From Solobacterium sp. (GTDB lineage Bacteria > Bacillota_I > Bacilli_A > Erysipelotrichales > Erysipelotrichaceae), in NCBI GenBank assembly GCA_017459725.1, contig JAFUCL010000005.1, positions 1-64,000 of the forward strand: 64,000 nt of DNA, in the 5' to 3' direction. The notes under the pieces are model-generated. The model saw nothing but the letters and a program-made list of their open reading frames with translations, made no database searches and was not told the origin of the DNA. Positions 27,201-36,411 of the stretch are shown piece by piece (within the stretch, counting starts at the first letter, position 1; the number at the start of each line of letters is the position of its first letter). Both the position numbers and the translations under genes were made by a program.

Positions 27201-28050
27201 CCGTGTTACAGTCACACCATTGATCAGGCTTAACGGCGAAGTAATATTCAATGAAGGAGAAGTCTCATACAAAGGGAAAACACCGTATGTAATCTATAAC
27301 GGGAACGAATACAGACCTGCCGTTACCGTAACGAATAAGGAAAACGGAGATGTGATTGACCCTGCGTATTATGATGTGACATATATCAATAACATCAATC
27401 CGGGTACCGGAAGGGTGAATGTAACATTTAAAGGAGATTACGCGGGTAAAGCAACGGCTACTTTCAAGATTTATCTTCCTGCGACAACCGAAACAACGAT
27501 TGAGAATACCAGTAACGGAATTTATCTGACCTGGGCACCTGTGGAAGGAGCAAAGGGATATGTGATCTACAGACGTGCATGGAATCTGGTATCAGCTGGA
27601 TGGACAAAGTTTGAGAGATGGAACAATACAGCAGACACGGAGTGGACGGATACGAAGGTATATGCCGGTACAAGATATCAGTATGGAGTAAAGGCGTACT
27701 TTGACGATCCGATGGACAACTACAATCTGGGTGAAGTAGGACCGCTGAAGACGACGGTACGTATAACAACACGCAAACTGAATTCAGTTACAGCTGGCAA
27801 TAAACAGATGACCGTGAAGTGGACACCGTCAAAGGTATTCACGGGTTATCAGATCAAATATGCAACAGATGCGGGATTTACAAAGAATGTAAAAACCGTC
27901 AGAATAACAGATGCTGCGAAATCTTCTGAGGTAATCAAAAACCTGGTATCAGGACAGACATACTATGTGACGATACGTTCGTATCATGTCTTTGAAGGAA
28001 TGACATACTATGGTGGTTGGTCAGAAGCCAGAAATACAAAAGTAAAGTAA
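24220..28050 (+). CDS. Large secreted protein: CAP, BspA-like, Big2 and Fn3-like domains
   Basis: A 1276-residue surface or secreted protein. After the signal peptide (1-27, VYADD) come a short coiled coil, a CAP/SCP-like domain (about 110-310; HTAAVEFAHWEG, GENIAA, GHTYAQEF) and a first Ig-like strand set (330-415). A BspA-like/DUF285 region follows (about 510-620; GEGFDTSNTENMG and MNDMFSGCENL), then three Big2 Ig-like domains (about 625-708, 834-917, 917-998) separated by an ASH-like domain (709-831). A YNGNEY...DYxVTYxNN-type domain (1000-1090) and two Fn3-like domains end the protein. No anchor motif follows. A likely adhesin. GGAGGT precedes the ATG. Confidence 0.82.
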   Translation: MKRFCSIILAFFIVFTGLTNRVPVYADDVSAQISALETRLGELQAQKNEGVLGFYRSNGTYDTVIDMINKGNELAGREITQIGNEQDATAIPNVLRALDLIEEGNSLRAADEHRQENPLVPLQVSDYLMAMAQIQTNHTAAVEFAHWEGLKEAGYFYFSGENIAAASYPEYDPFEGWYYDEKQAYDAYYEAYPNATAEEVDANAVNYYKEKFAQEISDGSKPDVHSVGHYTNLINPKKENNTKKADLTGLGYSQYAGTGMGHTYAQEFLRSDYPSGGINSNVFDYGTVYSVGEYKNMLQTYITNLDNEIGATEAELERLRESLNPRTADDIQAVNDSLTITLEQTASLEYALLPENGDFANEVITWAVNTESAEYDACVEVDQNGNVTPLAAGIAEVTATIKNGKQAVYHVTVLTEAVTYAYAVIDDAGKMVFFRSAEEYTGAEGTYSDVNGTEYSGSLYKDFENGYETLPWSSDRGRVKVVRVAEGQTIKPVTMGAWFSVSNYLRPGWPPVGIEEFYGEGFDTSNTENMGSLFRSCQKLKYVDLSAFDTFAVADSIGTAQVSGMNDMFSGCENLETVVLGRNFTFKTDTQFPSGLWRNEELGLTRSTEELTQGYNTEWAGTWKKLNPVTSLTLNKTAVSLGPEDEDTLQVTVLPEDATDKTVIWSSSDSSVVSVNDQGVITAVNAGEATITVTAADGSGVSAECAVTVDERVYSLVIHNQESSNDISSVDFDHITEGNAVEPITLVVENTGNSTLSFYDSDSNLSFTDSNGIFGTALNALILHPGESADLIIAVDDPELLSVGTYRNELIIEDDESFVQKRISLQLIVDPVLVSSIVPALGEYELHTGEEVQLSVNVLPENAANKTFSYSSSNTSVAGVDETGLIHANGNGEAVITVSANDGSGVRAEINVIVTTLVNSLSFKKAEITLPAGSIETLQVTVQPATASNKELSFSTSDASVATVDSKGKVKAVKEGSAFITAYATDESGVYATCRVTVTPLIRLNGEVIFNEGEVSYKGKTPYVIYNGNEYRPAVTVTNKENGDVIDPAYYDVTYINNINPGTGRVNVTFKGDYAGKATATFKIYLPATTETTIENTSNGIYLTWAPVEGAKGYVIYRRAWNLVSAGWTKFERWNNTADTEWTDTKVYAGTRYQYGVKAYFDDPMDNYNLGEVGPLKTTVRITTRKLNSVTAGNKQMTVKWTPSKVFTGYQIKYATDAGFTKNVKTVRITDAAKSSEVIKNLVSGQTYYVTIRSYHVFEGMTYYGGWSEARNTKVK

Positions 28051-28170
28051 CAAAAAAACTTGCTGCATTAACACACTTCTGAAGTCACAGCATCTTTGGC
28101 AAAAGTGAAAAGAAGAAAAATTAATCGTGGCATATGAAGATGAAATCATACGGCTGACGGATGCTGATCA

Positions 28171-29139
28171 GTGTCGGTGCCGGATGATCCTTTACGTGAA
28201 AAGACGGATACAATTATTCGGACTGCATCCACCCGCATGAACAGGTGCGGTTATTCTATCAAGGGATTAAGAAAGAGAGGAAATGTATACAGACATGTCC
28301 GGGTATACGAATGGGATCTGTATACACTGAATGCTATGTTTGTCATTAACAGCCATGATGAGCTGAAAGACCTTATTGCGGATACCAAAAAGAGAATCGT
28401 GAACATCCGGAAGAACAATACACAGATGATCAGTGCCTTTGATACCGCTGTGACCGAGGGACGGGTATATGGTGAAGTGTGTGATGACGGCCTTCTGGTT
28501 TATGTCAGTCAAAATACTTTTACAGATGTTTACTATTACTGGAAACGGGATGCTCTTTTGCCTATTATTACAGGCATAGTCAAACCGGTGATATCGTGTA
28601 CGGTAAGAGCAGGCAGTGCAGATGATGAAGAAAAATTTCTCTTGTCGTCGGGATTTGAATTGTATCGTACAAATGTACAGGTCAAAGCCGAAATCAAGAG
28701 CAAATATACTGACAATATATACAGTTCGGATTATGCCGTCATAACTAAGGATACGAAAGAGTATTATGATCAGGCAGCAGCACTGTGGGAGGAATATCTA
28801 GATCAGTTTGATGTTCCATTTGAGCATTTGCATCCGAACGATAATCATCATTTGATCTGCGCTGTAAATCAGAATAATAAGGTAATCGGTGTACATTGGT
28901 GGCAGAATCATGGACGTACGAGTGAGGGTAGGCATACGGCTGTGTCTGCTGACTGCAGAAAGAAAGGCATAGCTTCCTCTTTGATCAAACAGTGGTTGTG
29001 TGATGCGGGAAGCGCAGGGGCATTAAATGCCGAAACCTGGATATGTACCGAAAACTGCAATTCCCTGCATGTATACAGCAGAGCAGGATTTACAATGAAT
29101 CAGAGAATTGCAAAGCAATACACTCCAAGCAATTACTGA
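28171..29139 (+). CDS. GNAT-like acetyltransferase, 5' end uncertain
   Basis: Up to 322 residues. The C-terminal third is GNAT-like: VIGVHWWQNHG, then AVSADCRKKGIASSLIKQW, which carries an acetyl-CoA loop of the K-K-G-I-A form, and NSLHVYSRAGF. The N-terminal two thirds may be a degenerate second GNAT half. The start is unclear. The frame opens after a stop at 28165 with GTG codons at 28171 and 28177 and ATG at 28237, none with a ribosome binding site. Another frame just upstream (VAYEDEIIRLTDADQ, from about 28129) also looks coding, so a frameshift or a truncated 5' end is possible. Confidence 0.5.
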   Translation: MSVPDDPLREKTDTIIRTASTRMNRCGYSIKGLRKRGNVYRHVRVYEWDLYTLNAMFVINSHDELKDLIADTKKRIVNIRKNNTQMISAFDTAVTEGRVYGEVCDDGLLVYVSQNTFTDVYYYWKRDALLPIITGIVKPVISCTVRAGSADDEEKFLLSSGFELYRTNVQVKAEIKSKYTDNIYSSDYAVITKDTKEYYDQAAALWEEYLDQFDVPFEHLHPNDNHHLICAVNQNNKVIGVHWWQNHGRTSEGRHTAVSADCRKKGIASSLIKQWLCDAGSAGALNAETWICTENCNSLHVYSRAGFTMNQRIAKQYTPSNY

Positions 29140-29495
29140 ACGTATAGATTGCCTATTTACTTAAGAGTTGCAGATAAGAATGCAGGAACAGTACTTGAAT
29201 CTTACTGTGGCTTTTGTTTATCGCACAGCGTATATTACGGGCAATTTGATTGTATAAGAGGTTTTGTTTGTTACACAGGCGCAATGATCTGCGATAGGCA
29301 TTATCGACCATTGATTCCAGAATACATAAAGCGTTGTATGAAAGTTCTGTTTTTTCTGTTCGGTGTGTGCTGTCAGCCTATGACGTATATCTGTGCCAGC
29401 AGTAGCATAATCTAGCAGCGATATTGGTTTGTTCGGATATAATTGGTATATTGAATGGAATAGCGATACATCGAGTATCCGATTATGGTGTTCTT
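29140..29495. other. Intergenic region before the double glycosyltransferase
   Basis: About 356 bases. A TATAAT-like box sits at 29438-29443, 52 bases before the start codon, without a clear -35. A short cysteine-rich open frame at 29149-29415 starts with TTG and has no ribosome binding site or recognisable family, so I do not call it a gene. Confidence 0.4.
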
Positions 29496-32039
29496 ATGGA
29501 TTTGTCAGTGATTGTACCGATTTACAACGTTGAAAAGTATCTGACTGAGTGTCTGGATTCAATTGGACAGGCATTCGGAATACTTGAAGCAGAAGTCATT
29601 CTTGTGGATGACGGATCAACTGACCGCAGCAGTAAAATAGCTAAGGATTATGCAAAGGATCATTTACTGTTTCATTACTTTCGGAAAGAAAACGGCGGTG
29701 TGAGCAGTGCCCGTAATTTTGGCGTGCAAAATGCAACAGGCAAGTATATTGCTTTTGTGGATGGTGATGACCTGCTGACGAAGAATATCTATGCGGATAT
29801 GTTTGAGGCAGCGGAAAGAAACGGAACTGATTTGACAATCTGCCATGCCGGCCGCATCCAGGATAAGAAAGTAACTGCATCACCGCTGCATCTGAGGGCT
29901 TTTAACAATGTTGAGGGAAGTGTCACACATATAACTGAAAGTCCGCAGCTGATTTATGATACCTCGGTATGGAATAAACTGATCCGCAGAGATTTTTATG
30001 AATCTCACGGTTTTTCCTGGCCGGAAGGTTTTGTGTTTGAAGATATCCCGGTCTCAGCGAAGATGCATTTTTATGCCAATAATGTGACTGTCATCCGTGA
30101 AACCGGTTATCTCTGGAGAATACGGGGAAACGGTGAAAAATCACTCGGTCAGGATTTTACGGGCCGAAAGAGTTTTGATGACAAGATTACGATGCTGAGA
30201 AAGCTGTTTGTTTTTATGGATAATACTGTCAGGAATGATGCCGTGCGTACGACCGCAGAGCAAAAAGCCGTATCCATGGATTTTGCCGGGTATTTGAATA
30301 GGCTCAGCATAATGAAACCGGAACAGGCAGCATATTATATACAGGAACTGCAAAAGTTTTTCCTTGATTGTATCCGTCCGGAAACTGTATCCTCTCTGAA
30401 ACTGATACATAAACAAATATACACAGATGTCGTAAATGGTGATACAGAGCATCTCCTGAGAACAGTGAACTATAGTAAGCTGAATTACGAAAATGTGCCG
30501 CTTGCTTTGATGGACGGTCAATACAGGATGCAACTGCCTGGAGAAATATTCACGATTGACGACAGATCAGCAGCCAATGAATTCCGCGATGTTCCACCAT
30601 CCATGATGATAACCGCTGTAGCGAAGACAGATACAGGTGCGCTGTTAAAGGGCTATGTATATTTTAAAAACCTGCCTTGCCCAGATTCTGATGCTCAGAA
30701 ATTGCGTGCATATCTGCTGAATGATATAACCGGCGCAATACATCCGCTCAATCTGAAACAATACTGTTCTTCCGGGATTACTGCAGACATCGGTAGTGTA
30801 ATCAACCGTGATGATTACAGGGAATATTCATGCTGTTATGACGGAGCAGGTTTTGAAATAGAAATCACAACAGAAGACATCAATGGTCCCGAAAGATTCA
30901 TCGGCCGGAACAAGTTGATTATTGCCTATGAGAACAATATTTGCGGCGGAACACGGATTGCCCGTGGATACAAGCCCGGAGTAGCCAAAATACTGCAGAT
31001 GCTGAAACTTTCAGGGAATAATTGTCTGATGTCATTTGGCTTTGATCAACGAGGTACTCTGAATGTGAATGTTGCAGAGAACAATGCGGATTATAGAGAT
31101 CTGATTTCCATCATTATTCCTGTTTATAATGCGGAAAAGACGCTTGTACGCTGTCTTGAAAGCATGCGGAAGCAAACGTATAAAAATCTGGAAATCATGC
31201 TCCTGAATGATGGCTCCGATGACAGCAGTGAGACAATCTGCCGTGAGTATGCTGCAAAGGATAAACGGTTCCATGTGTATAATCTTGAGCATGTCGGCGT
31301 GGCGGCAGCAAGAAACTTTGCCCTAGAACATATGAACGGAGACTGGTTCATGTTTGCGGATGCGGATGATCTTGTCTGCGAGCAGTATGCGGACCGTCTG
31401 CATCAAATAGCGGTAGATATGAACGAACCAGTCGTTACTTGTCTTGCTAAAGATACCCGTGATACGGAAATTGCGGAATATACCTATACAGGTAAAAAGA
31501 CACCACGCAAAATCACGCTGGAGGAGTATGACTTCAGAGAACGCTTTTCACACAGAGTTGTTTGGGGAGCCATCTACAGGAGGGATATTCTTGGCAAGCT
31601 TCGCTTTCGGACTCAATATCAAGTCAGTACAGATACATTGTTCTCAGCAGAGCTGCTGAAGAAGACAGGATATGTCATCCATACAGACGAGGAATTATAC
31701 TGTTATATTCTTTATCCGCAGTCTGTTGCACACGGTGAATTCAATCGTAAGCGCATGGATAATATTCTCGTCTGGGAAAAGGTTGCGGTTATGTTTGTGG
31801 ACGGACCGGAACTGCCGTTCAAAAGTGCTTTATCCAACTGTATAACACACAGCATCTTTGCGGCGGAAAAACTGATCCGGCAAAAAGATTACGATCCTAA
31901 GCTGTATTATGCTCTGCTGGGCAGAATCAGAGGAAATGATGATTTGATTATGAAGGATGATTTAACAAGTGCGACAGCTTTAAAGTACAAACTTTATTCA
32001 AAAGCACCACAGCTGATCAAACTGAAACGTTTCGGATAA
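29496..32039 (+). CDS. Two-domain GT2 glycosyltransferase
   Basis: An 847-residue protein with two family-2 glycosyltransferase domains. The first (residues 1-220) begins LSVIVPIYNVEKYL and carries VDDGSTDRS and a D-G-D-D motif; the second (about 530-760) begins ISIIIPVYNAEKTL and carries LNDGSDDSS and FADADD. Between them is a roughly 220-residue beta-rich region without a family I know. The second half is clearly paralogous to the whole protein at 42118 (shared LEHMNG, FADADDLVCEQY, ELYCYILYPQSV). ATG 29496 is used because it starts at the GT2 core; upstream in-frame codons lie over the promoter. It probably builds surface glycan. Confidence 0.85.
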   Translation: MDLSVIVPIYNVEKYLTECLDSIGQAFGILEAEVILVDDGSTDRSSKIAKDYAKDHLLFHYFRKENGGVSSARNFGVQNATGKYIAFVDGDDLLTKNIYADMFEAAERNGTDLTICHAGRIQDKKVTASPLHLRAFNNVEGSVTHITESPQLIYDTSVWNKLIRRDFYESHGFSWPEGFVFEDIPVSAKMHFYANNVTVIRETGYLWRIRGNGEKSLGQDFTGRKSFDDKITMLRKLFVFMDNTVRNDAVRTTAEQKAVSMDFAGYLNRLSIMKPEQAAYYIQELQKFFLDCIRPETVSSLKLIHKQIYTDVVNGDTEHLLRTVNYSKLNYENVPLALMDGQYRMQLPGEIFTIDDRSAANEFRDVPPSMMITAVAKTDTGALLKGYVYFKNLPCPDSDAQKLRAYLLNDITGAIHPLNLKQYCSSGITADIGSVINRDDYREYSCCYDGAGFEIEITTEDINGPERFIGRNKLIIAYENNICGGTRIARGYKPGVAKILQMLKLSGNNCLMSFGFDQRGTLNVNVAENNADYRDLISIIIPVYNAEKTLVRCLESMRKQTYKNLEIMLLNDGSDDSSETICREYAAKDKRFHVYNLEHVGVAAARNFALEHMNGDWFMFADADDLVCEQYADRLHQIAVDMNEPVVTCLAKDTRDTEIAEYTYTGKKTPRKITLEEYDFRERFSHRVVWGAIYRRDILGKLRFRTQYQVSTDTLFSAELLKKTGYVIHTDEELYCYILYPQSVAHGEFNRKRMDNILVWEKVAVMFVDGPELPFKSALSNCITHSIFAAEKLIRQKDYDPKLYYALLGRIRGNDDLIMKDDLTSATALKYKLYSKAPQLIKLKRFG

Positions 32040-32044
32040 CGGGA

Positions 32045-32070
32045 ACCGGCAGCAATTTGCCGGTTTTATT
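32045..32070 (+). terminator. Terminator of the double glycosyltransferase
   Basis: ACCGGCA and TGCCGGT form a 7-bp perfect stem followed by TTTATT. Confidence 0.75.
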
Positions 32071-32560
32071 ATCTGCATCATTAAAACTGACTACTTTGAA
32101 AATGAGATACTAAAATCTGAATGCCGGGTAGAAACATTAAATAAGCAGAGATATTTATGCTAGTTTATTCTGCTGAAAAATAACCTGTTTACAGAGGAAC
32201 CAATCGGTCAGACATGAAATCCCAGCATTAACCATGGCATTTGATTCTACAGTATTCCATGACTCTCGCAAAAATATACTGCTGTATAGTGTGCGGCTGA
32301 TTGCTGCAGCAGTATTGCTGGAGATCGAATGATCATCAAAGCACCAGTATGTGGATCATTCCAGCGTATAAGATCCTCAATTTATACATTATTTATGTTG
32401 TCTGATTAGAGTATGAACTGCTGTTTGAAAATATTGAGATTCGTGTCTGATGCCGCGTCACTTCTAAAAAATTATGAATTCATGTATAATTCTTACTGAT
32501 ATTTATTTAAGCATTATTCCGGTGGAATATTGATATCCGGATAGTTACAGGGGTGAAAAC
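32071..32560. other. AT-rich intergenic region
   Basis: About 490 bases before the LPDTG protein. A TATAAT lies at 32485-32490. Two very short open frames with good ATGs (32245 and 32329, about 30 codons each) have no ribosome binding site and no recognisable family. I see no RNA gene. It may be the residue of a lost gene. Confidence 0.3.
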
Positions 32561-35500
32561 ATGAGGAAACACAGACTGGTTTCTGCCGTTTCTATGGTAT
32601 TTGCATTGACTCTCGGCACAGTTTCTGTAAACGCAGCAGAGCATAATGAGACAATTGTGAACAATGATGATACCGGCGGAGGGGAAACACCTGCAGTGAC
32701 TGAGGGTGCGTTAAATCAGTCAGATGATAATCTAAATGCAGACGAATTGGAACAGACAGGTGATGACTCACAGCAGAAAAATGATAGTCAGATTATGCTG
32801 AAATCCGGGTCTTCTTCTTTCAGTATCGATCTTTCCGTTCCAGATCAGATCACAATCGGCGTCCCGGATGATTTTACGGAAACCGCAAATCAATGCTATG
32901 ACATATATCTTAAAAGCGAGAACGGATATTTCAGTTTCGGGTTTGGAGCTGTACCGATAACAGAAATAGAACAGAAGAAATATTTGATTTTCACCAACGA
33001 TCTTATTCCGTCTTGCACTGTGCAGCTGAATGTGGATGCATATCTTGCCGGGGATTATGAAGGTAATAAAAACGAGTACTTCCTTGGCCATCTGGATACA
33101 TTTGGTCCTTACAATATTCAGGTAAACGGAACAGTTGCGGCAGCCTCTGCGGAAGGCGGCAACAGAATTTCCTTCACACTTTCCGATATTGAAGGTATTA
33201 CATTTGATACTTCAGATAATTTTGAATTTACACTGGAGGACAGCGCGGGCAACTATTATAAAGTTTCACCCTGGTCTGTGGAAGCGACAGAAAACGGTTT
33301 TGCATTTAATCTGAGAGAATCAACGGTCAACAACGATCCTGATGGATATTTGCCGGAAGGAGATTATTCTGTATCCGCTTCGGTATTCCATGTCGATGAC
33401 TTTTACAATTTTGCATCGGACGGCTCCACTGTACACTTTGCCAAAAAGGGTTCACAAAAGAACGAAAACGCGGCTTGCACAATAATGATCAGTGATACAA
33501 CAGGTCGCAATTTCACCATTAACTGTACAGGTCTTACCGAAGAAGAACTCAATGATTTCCGCGTCGGAAATAGCAGTATGGAGTTGACTGATTCCTCCGG
33601 TAATCCGAAGCGTATCAACAGTCTTGTTTCTTCTCCGACCTGGGATACAGACAACGGAACGGTTTCGCTATCAGTAAATGCTGAACAGCTCCGGCAGAGT
33701 GATGCAGGGTATATTCCCGGAGGGAGTGTCCCCGTAAGTATTCGAATATATAATCATATAAACCAGACAAACCGGACATATGCTTTGACTATAGAAGATG
33801 GCAGTGCTTCTCAGACACTCGGTCCCATCAAAACGAACATTGCCGATAAAATCACTGTGGAAGCAACCGAGGATGGTTCATTCTGTATCAAAGGTGATCC
33901 GGGAGTTCTGAACAATCTGTATAACCACGCTTTCCAGAGCCCGACAGCTGATAAGTCTGAAGATTTGAATCACATGACGGAGATTTACCTGCAGAGTACA
34001 GATTACAGTCACTTCTATAATTATCCCAGTGGATCAGACTACGACTGTGTGCTTGAATGGCATGATCCGGATACCAAGGATTATCTTGTCTGTCCGCCGG
34101 CAATGCTGAGAAGCAGAAACGTTGTCGAAGGAAACTATTGGATCACGATTCAGTGTGACAATGCGGATGAATATGGTTATGCTACTACCCAGTTCGGCGG
34201 CGAGGAAGGAATTCATCTTACGCCACCACCGATCAAGAAAGCAGTAACAGTAAAAGCAGTCCAGCAGGAAGATTTCAGCATAGTCGTGTCTGTAGAAGCT
34301 GAAGAGGAAGACTTCCTTTGGAGTATCAATAACTTCGGTCTAACGGATATGAACGGCCGTACAGGAAATACATCTCTGCCGGCCAGCCGGCATGAATACC
34401 TGATTGGTGCGGACGGAAATCCGTTAACCATTACATTCCCCGGACCGATGTGCCAGGGCAACTACGGTAATCTCGACAATCCTGCCCGGCTGGGTGTTGT
34501 ACTGCAGGCAGACGGCTATGAAACAGTTACTGTGGAACTCACAGAATTTAAATGGCCGTATGAGGACATTGCTGAAAACGGTATGCCGTTCTACGTTGTA
34601 ACCGGTGACGGTATTGTGATGAAGACAAGGGATAAAAAAATATCCGATGCAGCACTGGGCACAGAACACGATGTGTTTGATCGCTGGAGCAATATCAACA
34701 TCATGGCTTCGTTTGATGGTACTTCAAATGTAGTCTTCACCAATACTGGTTCCTTCCCGGCTGTGCCGTATTACGTTGTTGAACCCAGCAGATTATCATT
34801 TGAAAACGGTGTGTATGCCAATCTGATTCCAATCAAATATGAACAGCTGGAAGAAGCAGGTATCACAGCGGTCGGCGAAAATGACAAGTATTATTTCGTT
34901 CAGACGATTCCGGGATATCGGTTCACCAACTTCATGAACTATTCTTACTCTCTGACACCGGTCTATGCAAAGTATCTGATTGATCAGGCGGCCGGGGCAG
35001 GTGAGAATTCCGTAATGGATCTCGAAAAGGTAGACGAGACTGTTCTTGAGGTCAAAAAAGAAAATCTTAATAACTGTACTGTACAGAGCTCTTCCACAGC
35101 AGATCCGTCTGTACAGAATCTGAATGTAGGGATTGCCGGAGCAGTAGGCGGTGCCGTAAATGATGATCTTACAACACTGTTTGAAACAGAACCGGTCATC
35201 ACTGTGGAGACGGCGGTTAAACCGTATTCGGCTGATCTCACAGCAGAAGAGATTGAAAAAGCAACAGGAATTACTGATGCTGAACTGACAGACGTAGCAT
35301 TTGATATTACTCTGTCAAAAACCTACGATACAGATACAGAACGGAACGGGACAGTTGATACACTTCCGTATGGAGCAGCTGTTACGTTTGCATTGCCTGA
35401 AGAAGGTTTGGAAGAAGGACAGGAGTATCAACTGGTTTCCGAACATGCAGATGAGGTGCTGACTTACAGTGTTACTGTACAGGATGATGGCACCGGTCTT

Positions 35501-35860
35501 GCATATGTTGATAAATACTCTTCATTTGTACTGGTCAAAGCTGAGAAGAAAGAAGAACCGGTAGATCCTGTGCCCGTACCTGCACCTGCAGAACCGACAA
35601 AAGACACATCCGGTTCCGCGAATACAGGCGGTACAGTAATAACCTGTCAGATGGCCGGTTATCCGGAAGGCTATGCCTGGAATGAAGCAGCACAGGCATG
35701 CCAGGCGGGATTTGTTGATGATGTGGGAAGATTCCATGCATCACGGAAAGTGATGCTACCCGACACCGGTGATCCCGGTTTAAAGGGTCCGGTCCGCAGC
35801 CTGATTGGTTCTGTATTTGTGTTATTGTTAGGAGCCTGGGCTCTTAAAAAGTGGAGTTAG
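32561..35860 (+). CDS. LPDTG-anchored cell-wall surface protein
   Basis: A 1099-residue sortase substrate. The signal peptide (1-27) is followed by an acidic, low-complexity segment (to about 75). Several beta-rich repeats of roughly 150 residues then share a VKAVxxEDFSIVVSVEA-like strand pattern, and a C-terminal spacer with PVPVPAPAEPT follows. The cell-wall sorting signal is LPDTGDP near residue 1066, a hydrophobic stretch (SLIGSVFVLLLGAWAL) and the tail KKWS. Just before it, GYPEGYAWNEAAQACQAG repeats a short motif seen in Firmicutes surface proteins. No sortase gene lies in the window. Function not known; likely adhesion or host contact. Confidence 0.8.
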   Translation: MRKHRLVSAVSMVFALTLGTVSVNAAEHNETIVNNDDTGGGETPAVTEGALNQSDDNLNADELEQTGDDSQQKNDSQIMLKSGSSSFSIDLSVPDQITIGVPDDFTETANQCYDIYLKSENGYFSFGFGAVPITEIEQKKYLIFTNDLIPSCTVQLNVDAYLAGDYEGNKNEYFLGHLDTFGPYNIQVNGTVAAASAEGGNRISFTLSDIEGITFDTSDNFEFTLEDSAGNYYKVSPWSVEATENGFAFNLRESTVNNDPDGYLPEGDYSVSASVFHVDDFYNFASDGSTVHFAKKGSQKNENAACTIMISDTTGRNFTINCTGLTEEELNDFRVGNSSMELTDSSGNPKRINSLVSSPTWDTDNGTVSLSVNAEQLRQSDAGYIPGGSVPVSIRIYNHINQTNRTYALTIEDGSASQTLGPIKTNIADKITVEATEDGSFCIKGDPGVLNNLYNHAFQSPTADKSEDLNHMTEIYLQSTDYSHFYNYPSGSDYDCVLEWHDPDTKDYLVCPPAMLRSRNVVEGNYWITIQCDNADEYGYATTQFGGEEGIHLTPPPIKKAVTVKAVQQEDFSIVVSVEAEEEDFLWSINNFGLTDMNGRTGNTSLPASRHEYLIGADGNPLTITFPGPMCQGNYGNLDNPARLGVVLQADGYETVTVELTEFKWPYEDIAENGMPFYVVTGDGIVMKTRDKKISDAALGTEHDVFDRWSNINIMASFDGTSNVVFTNTGSFPAVPYYVVEPSRLSFENGVYANLIPIKYEQLEEAGITAVGENDKYYFVQTIPGYRFTNFMNYSYSLTPVYAKYLIDQAAGAGENSVMDLEKVDETVLEVKKENLNNCTVQSSSTADPSVQNLNVGIAGAVGGAVNDDLTTLFETEPVITVETAVKPYSADLTAEEIEKATGITDAELTDVAFDITLSKTYDTDTERNGTVDTLPYGAAVTFALPEEGLEEGQEYQLVSEHADEVLTYSVTVQDDGTGLAYVDKYSSFVLVKAEKKEEPVDPVPVPAPAEPTKDTSGSANTGGTVITCQMAGYPEGYAWNEAAQACQAGFVDDVGRFHASRKVMLPDTGDPGLKGPVRSLIGSVFVLLLGAWALKKWS

Positions 35861-35866
35861 AAGCGT

Positions 35867-35908
35867 GACTGTAACAGTTGAAATACTGTTACAGTCTCTT
35901 TCTTTATA
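35867..35908 (+). terminator. Terminator of the LPDTG protein
   Basis: GACTGTAACAG-7-CTGTTACAGTC is a perfect 11-bp stem with a T-rich tail. Its core matches the hairpin at 107-150. Confidence 0.8.
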
Positions 35909-36007
35909 TTCATGATCGTGTACTGCCGGTTTTACTTAGTGAATCAGGAAAGCTGTGCACTCCCGGTCCCGGAATACTAAAATGTAAGTAACAGGAGGAA
36001 CTGCCGG

Positions 36008-36400
36008 ATGAGCAGAGATATTGCGGTAAAGCCAAATGGATTCATTGATCTGCGCGGGGAGGCTGACAAGGATATACGTATAAAGCCGGAAAGCAGTGAG
36101 ATACACCTCATGGATACATTTGTGTCTGATACATTGTTTCTGGAAGATAAAAGCATCCTTGAAACGCTGCATGCCGGAGATACGCTTATGCTGCGCCGTG
36201 TCACTGATGATGCCGATGAGTATGCCGTAATGCTTGTTGACGGGAATAATGAGAAAGTCGGATATATTCCGGAAAAAGATGCGCCTGTACCCGCAAATCT
36301 TCTGGATGCAGGAAAGCATCTTGAGGCAAGAATAACAAAGACTGAAGTGTACAAAGGGTTAAACCAGATCAGTCTTTCCGTATTTCTCCGGGACTATTAG
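36008..36400 (+). CDS. HIRAN-domain protein
   Basis: A 130-residue protein that is almost entirely a HIRAN domain: GDTLMLRRVTDDADEYAVML and GNNEKVGYIPEKDAP match the HIRAN consensus, and a short C-terminal beta strand completes it. In eukaryotic HLTF the HIRAN domain binds DNA 3' ends, but bacterial stand-alone HIRAN proteins are uncharacterised. AGGAGG lies 10 bases upstream. It is the first of three closely spaced genes (12- and 66-base gaps), followed by Sel1-like and TPR-like proteins. An envelope or stress role would be guesswork. Confidence 0.75.
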   Translation: MSRDIAVKPNGFIDLRGEADKDIRIKPESSEIHLMDTFVSDTLFLEDKSILETLHAGDTLMLRRVTDDADEYAVMLVDGNNEKVGYIPEKDAPVPANLLDAGKHLEARITKTEVYKGLNQISLSVFLRDY

Positions 36401-36411
36401 GAGATCACAGG

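Noticed and set aside
29149-29415. Short cysteine-rich open frame
   Set aside because: It starts with TTG, has no ribosome binding site and no recognisable family.
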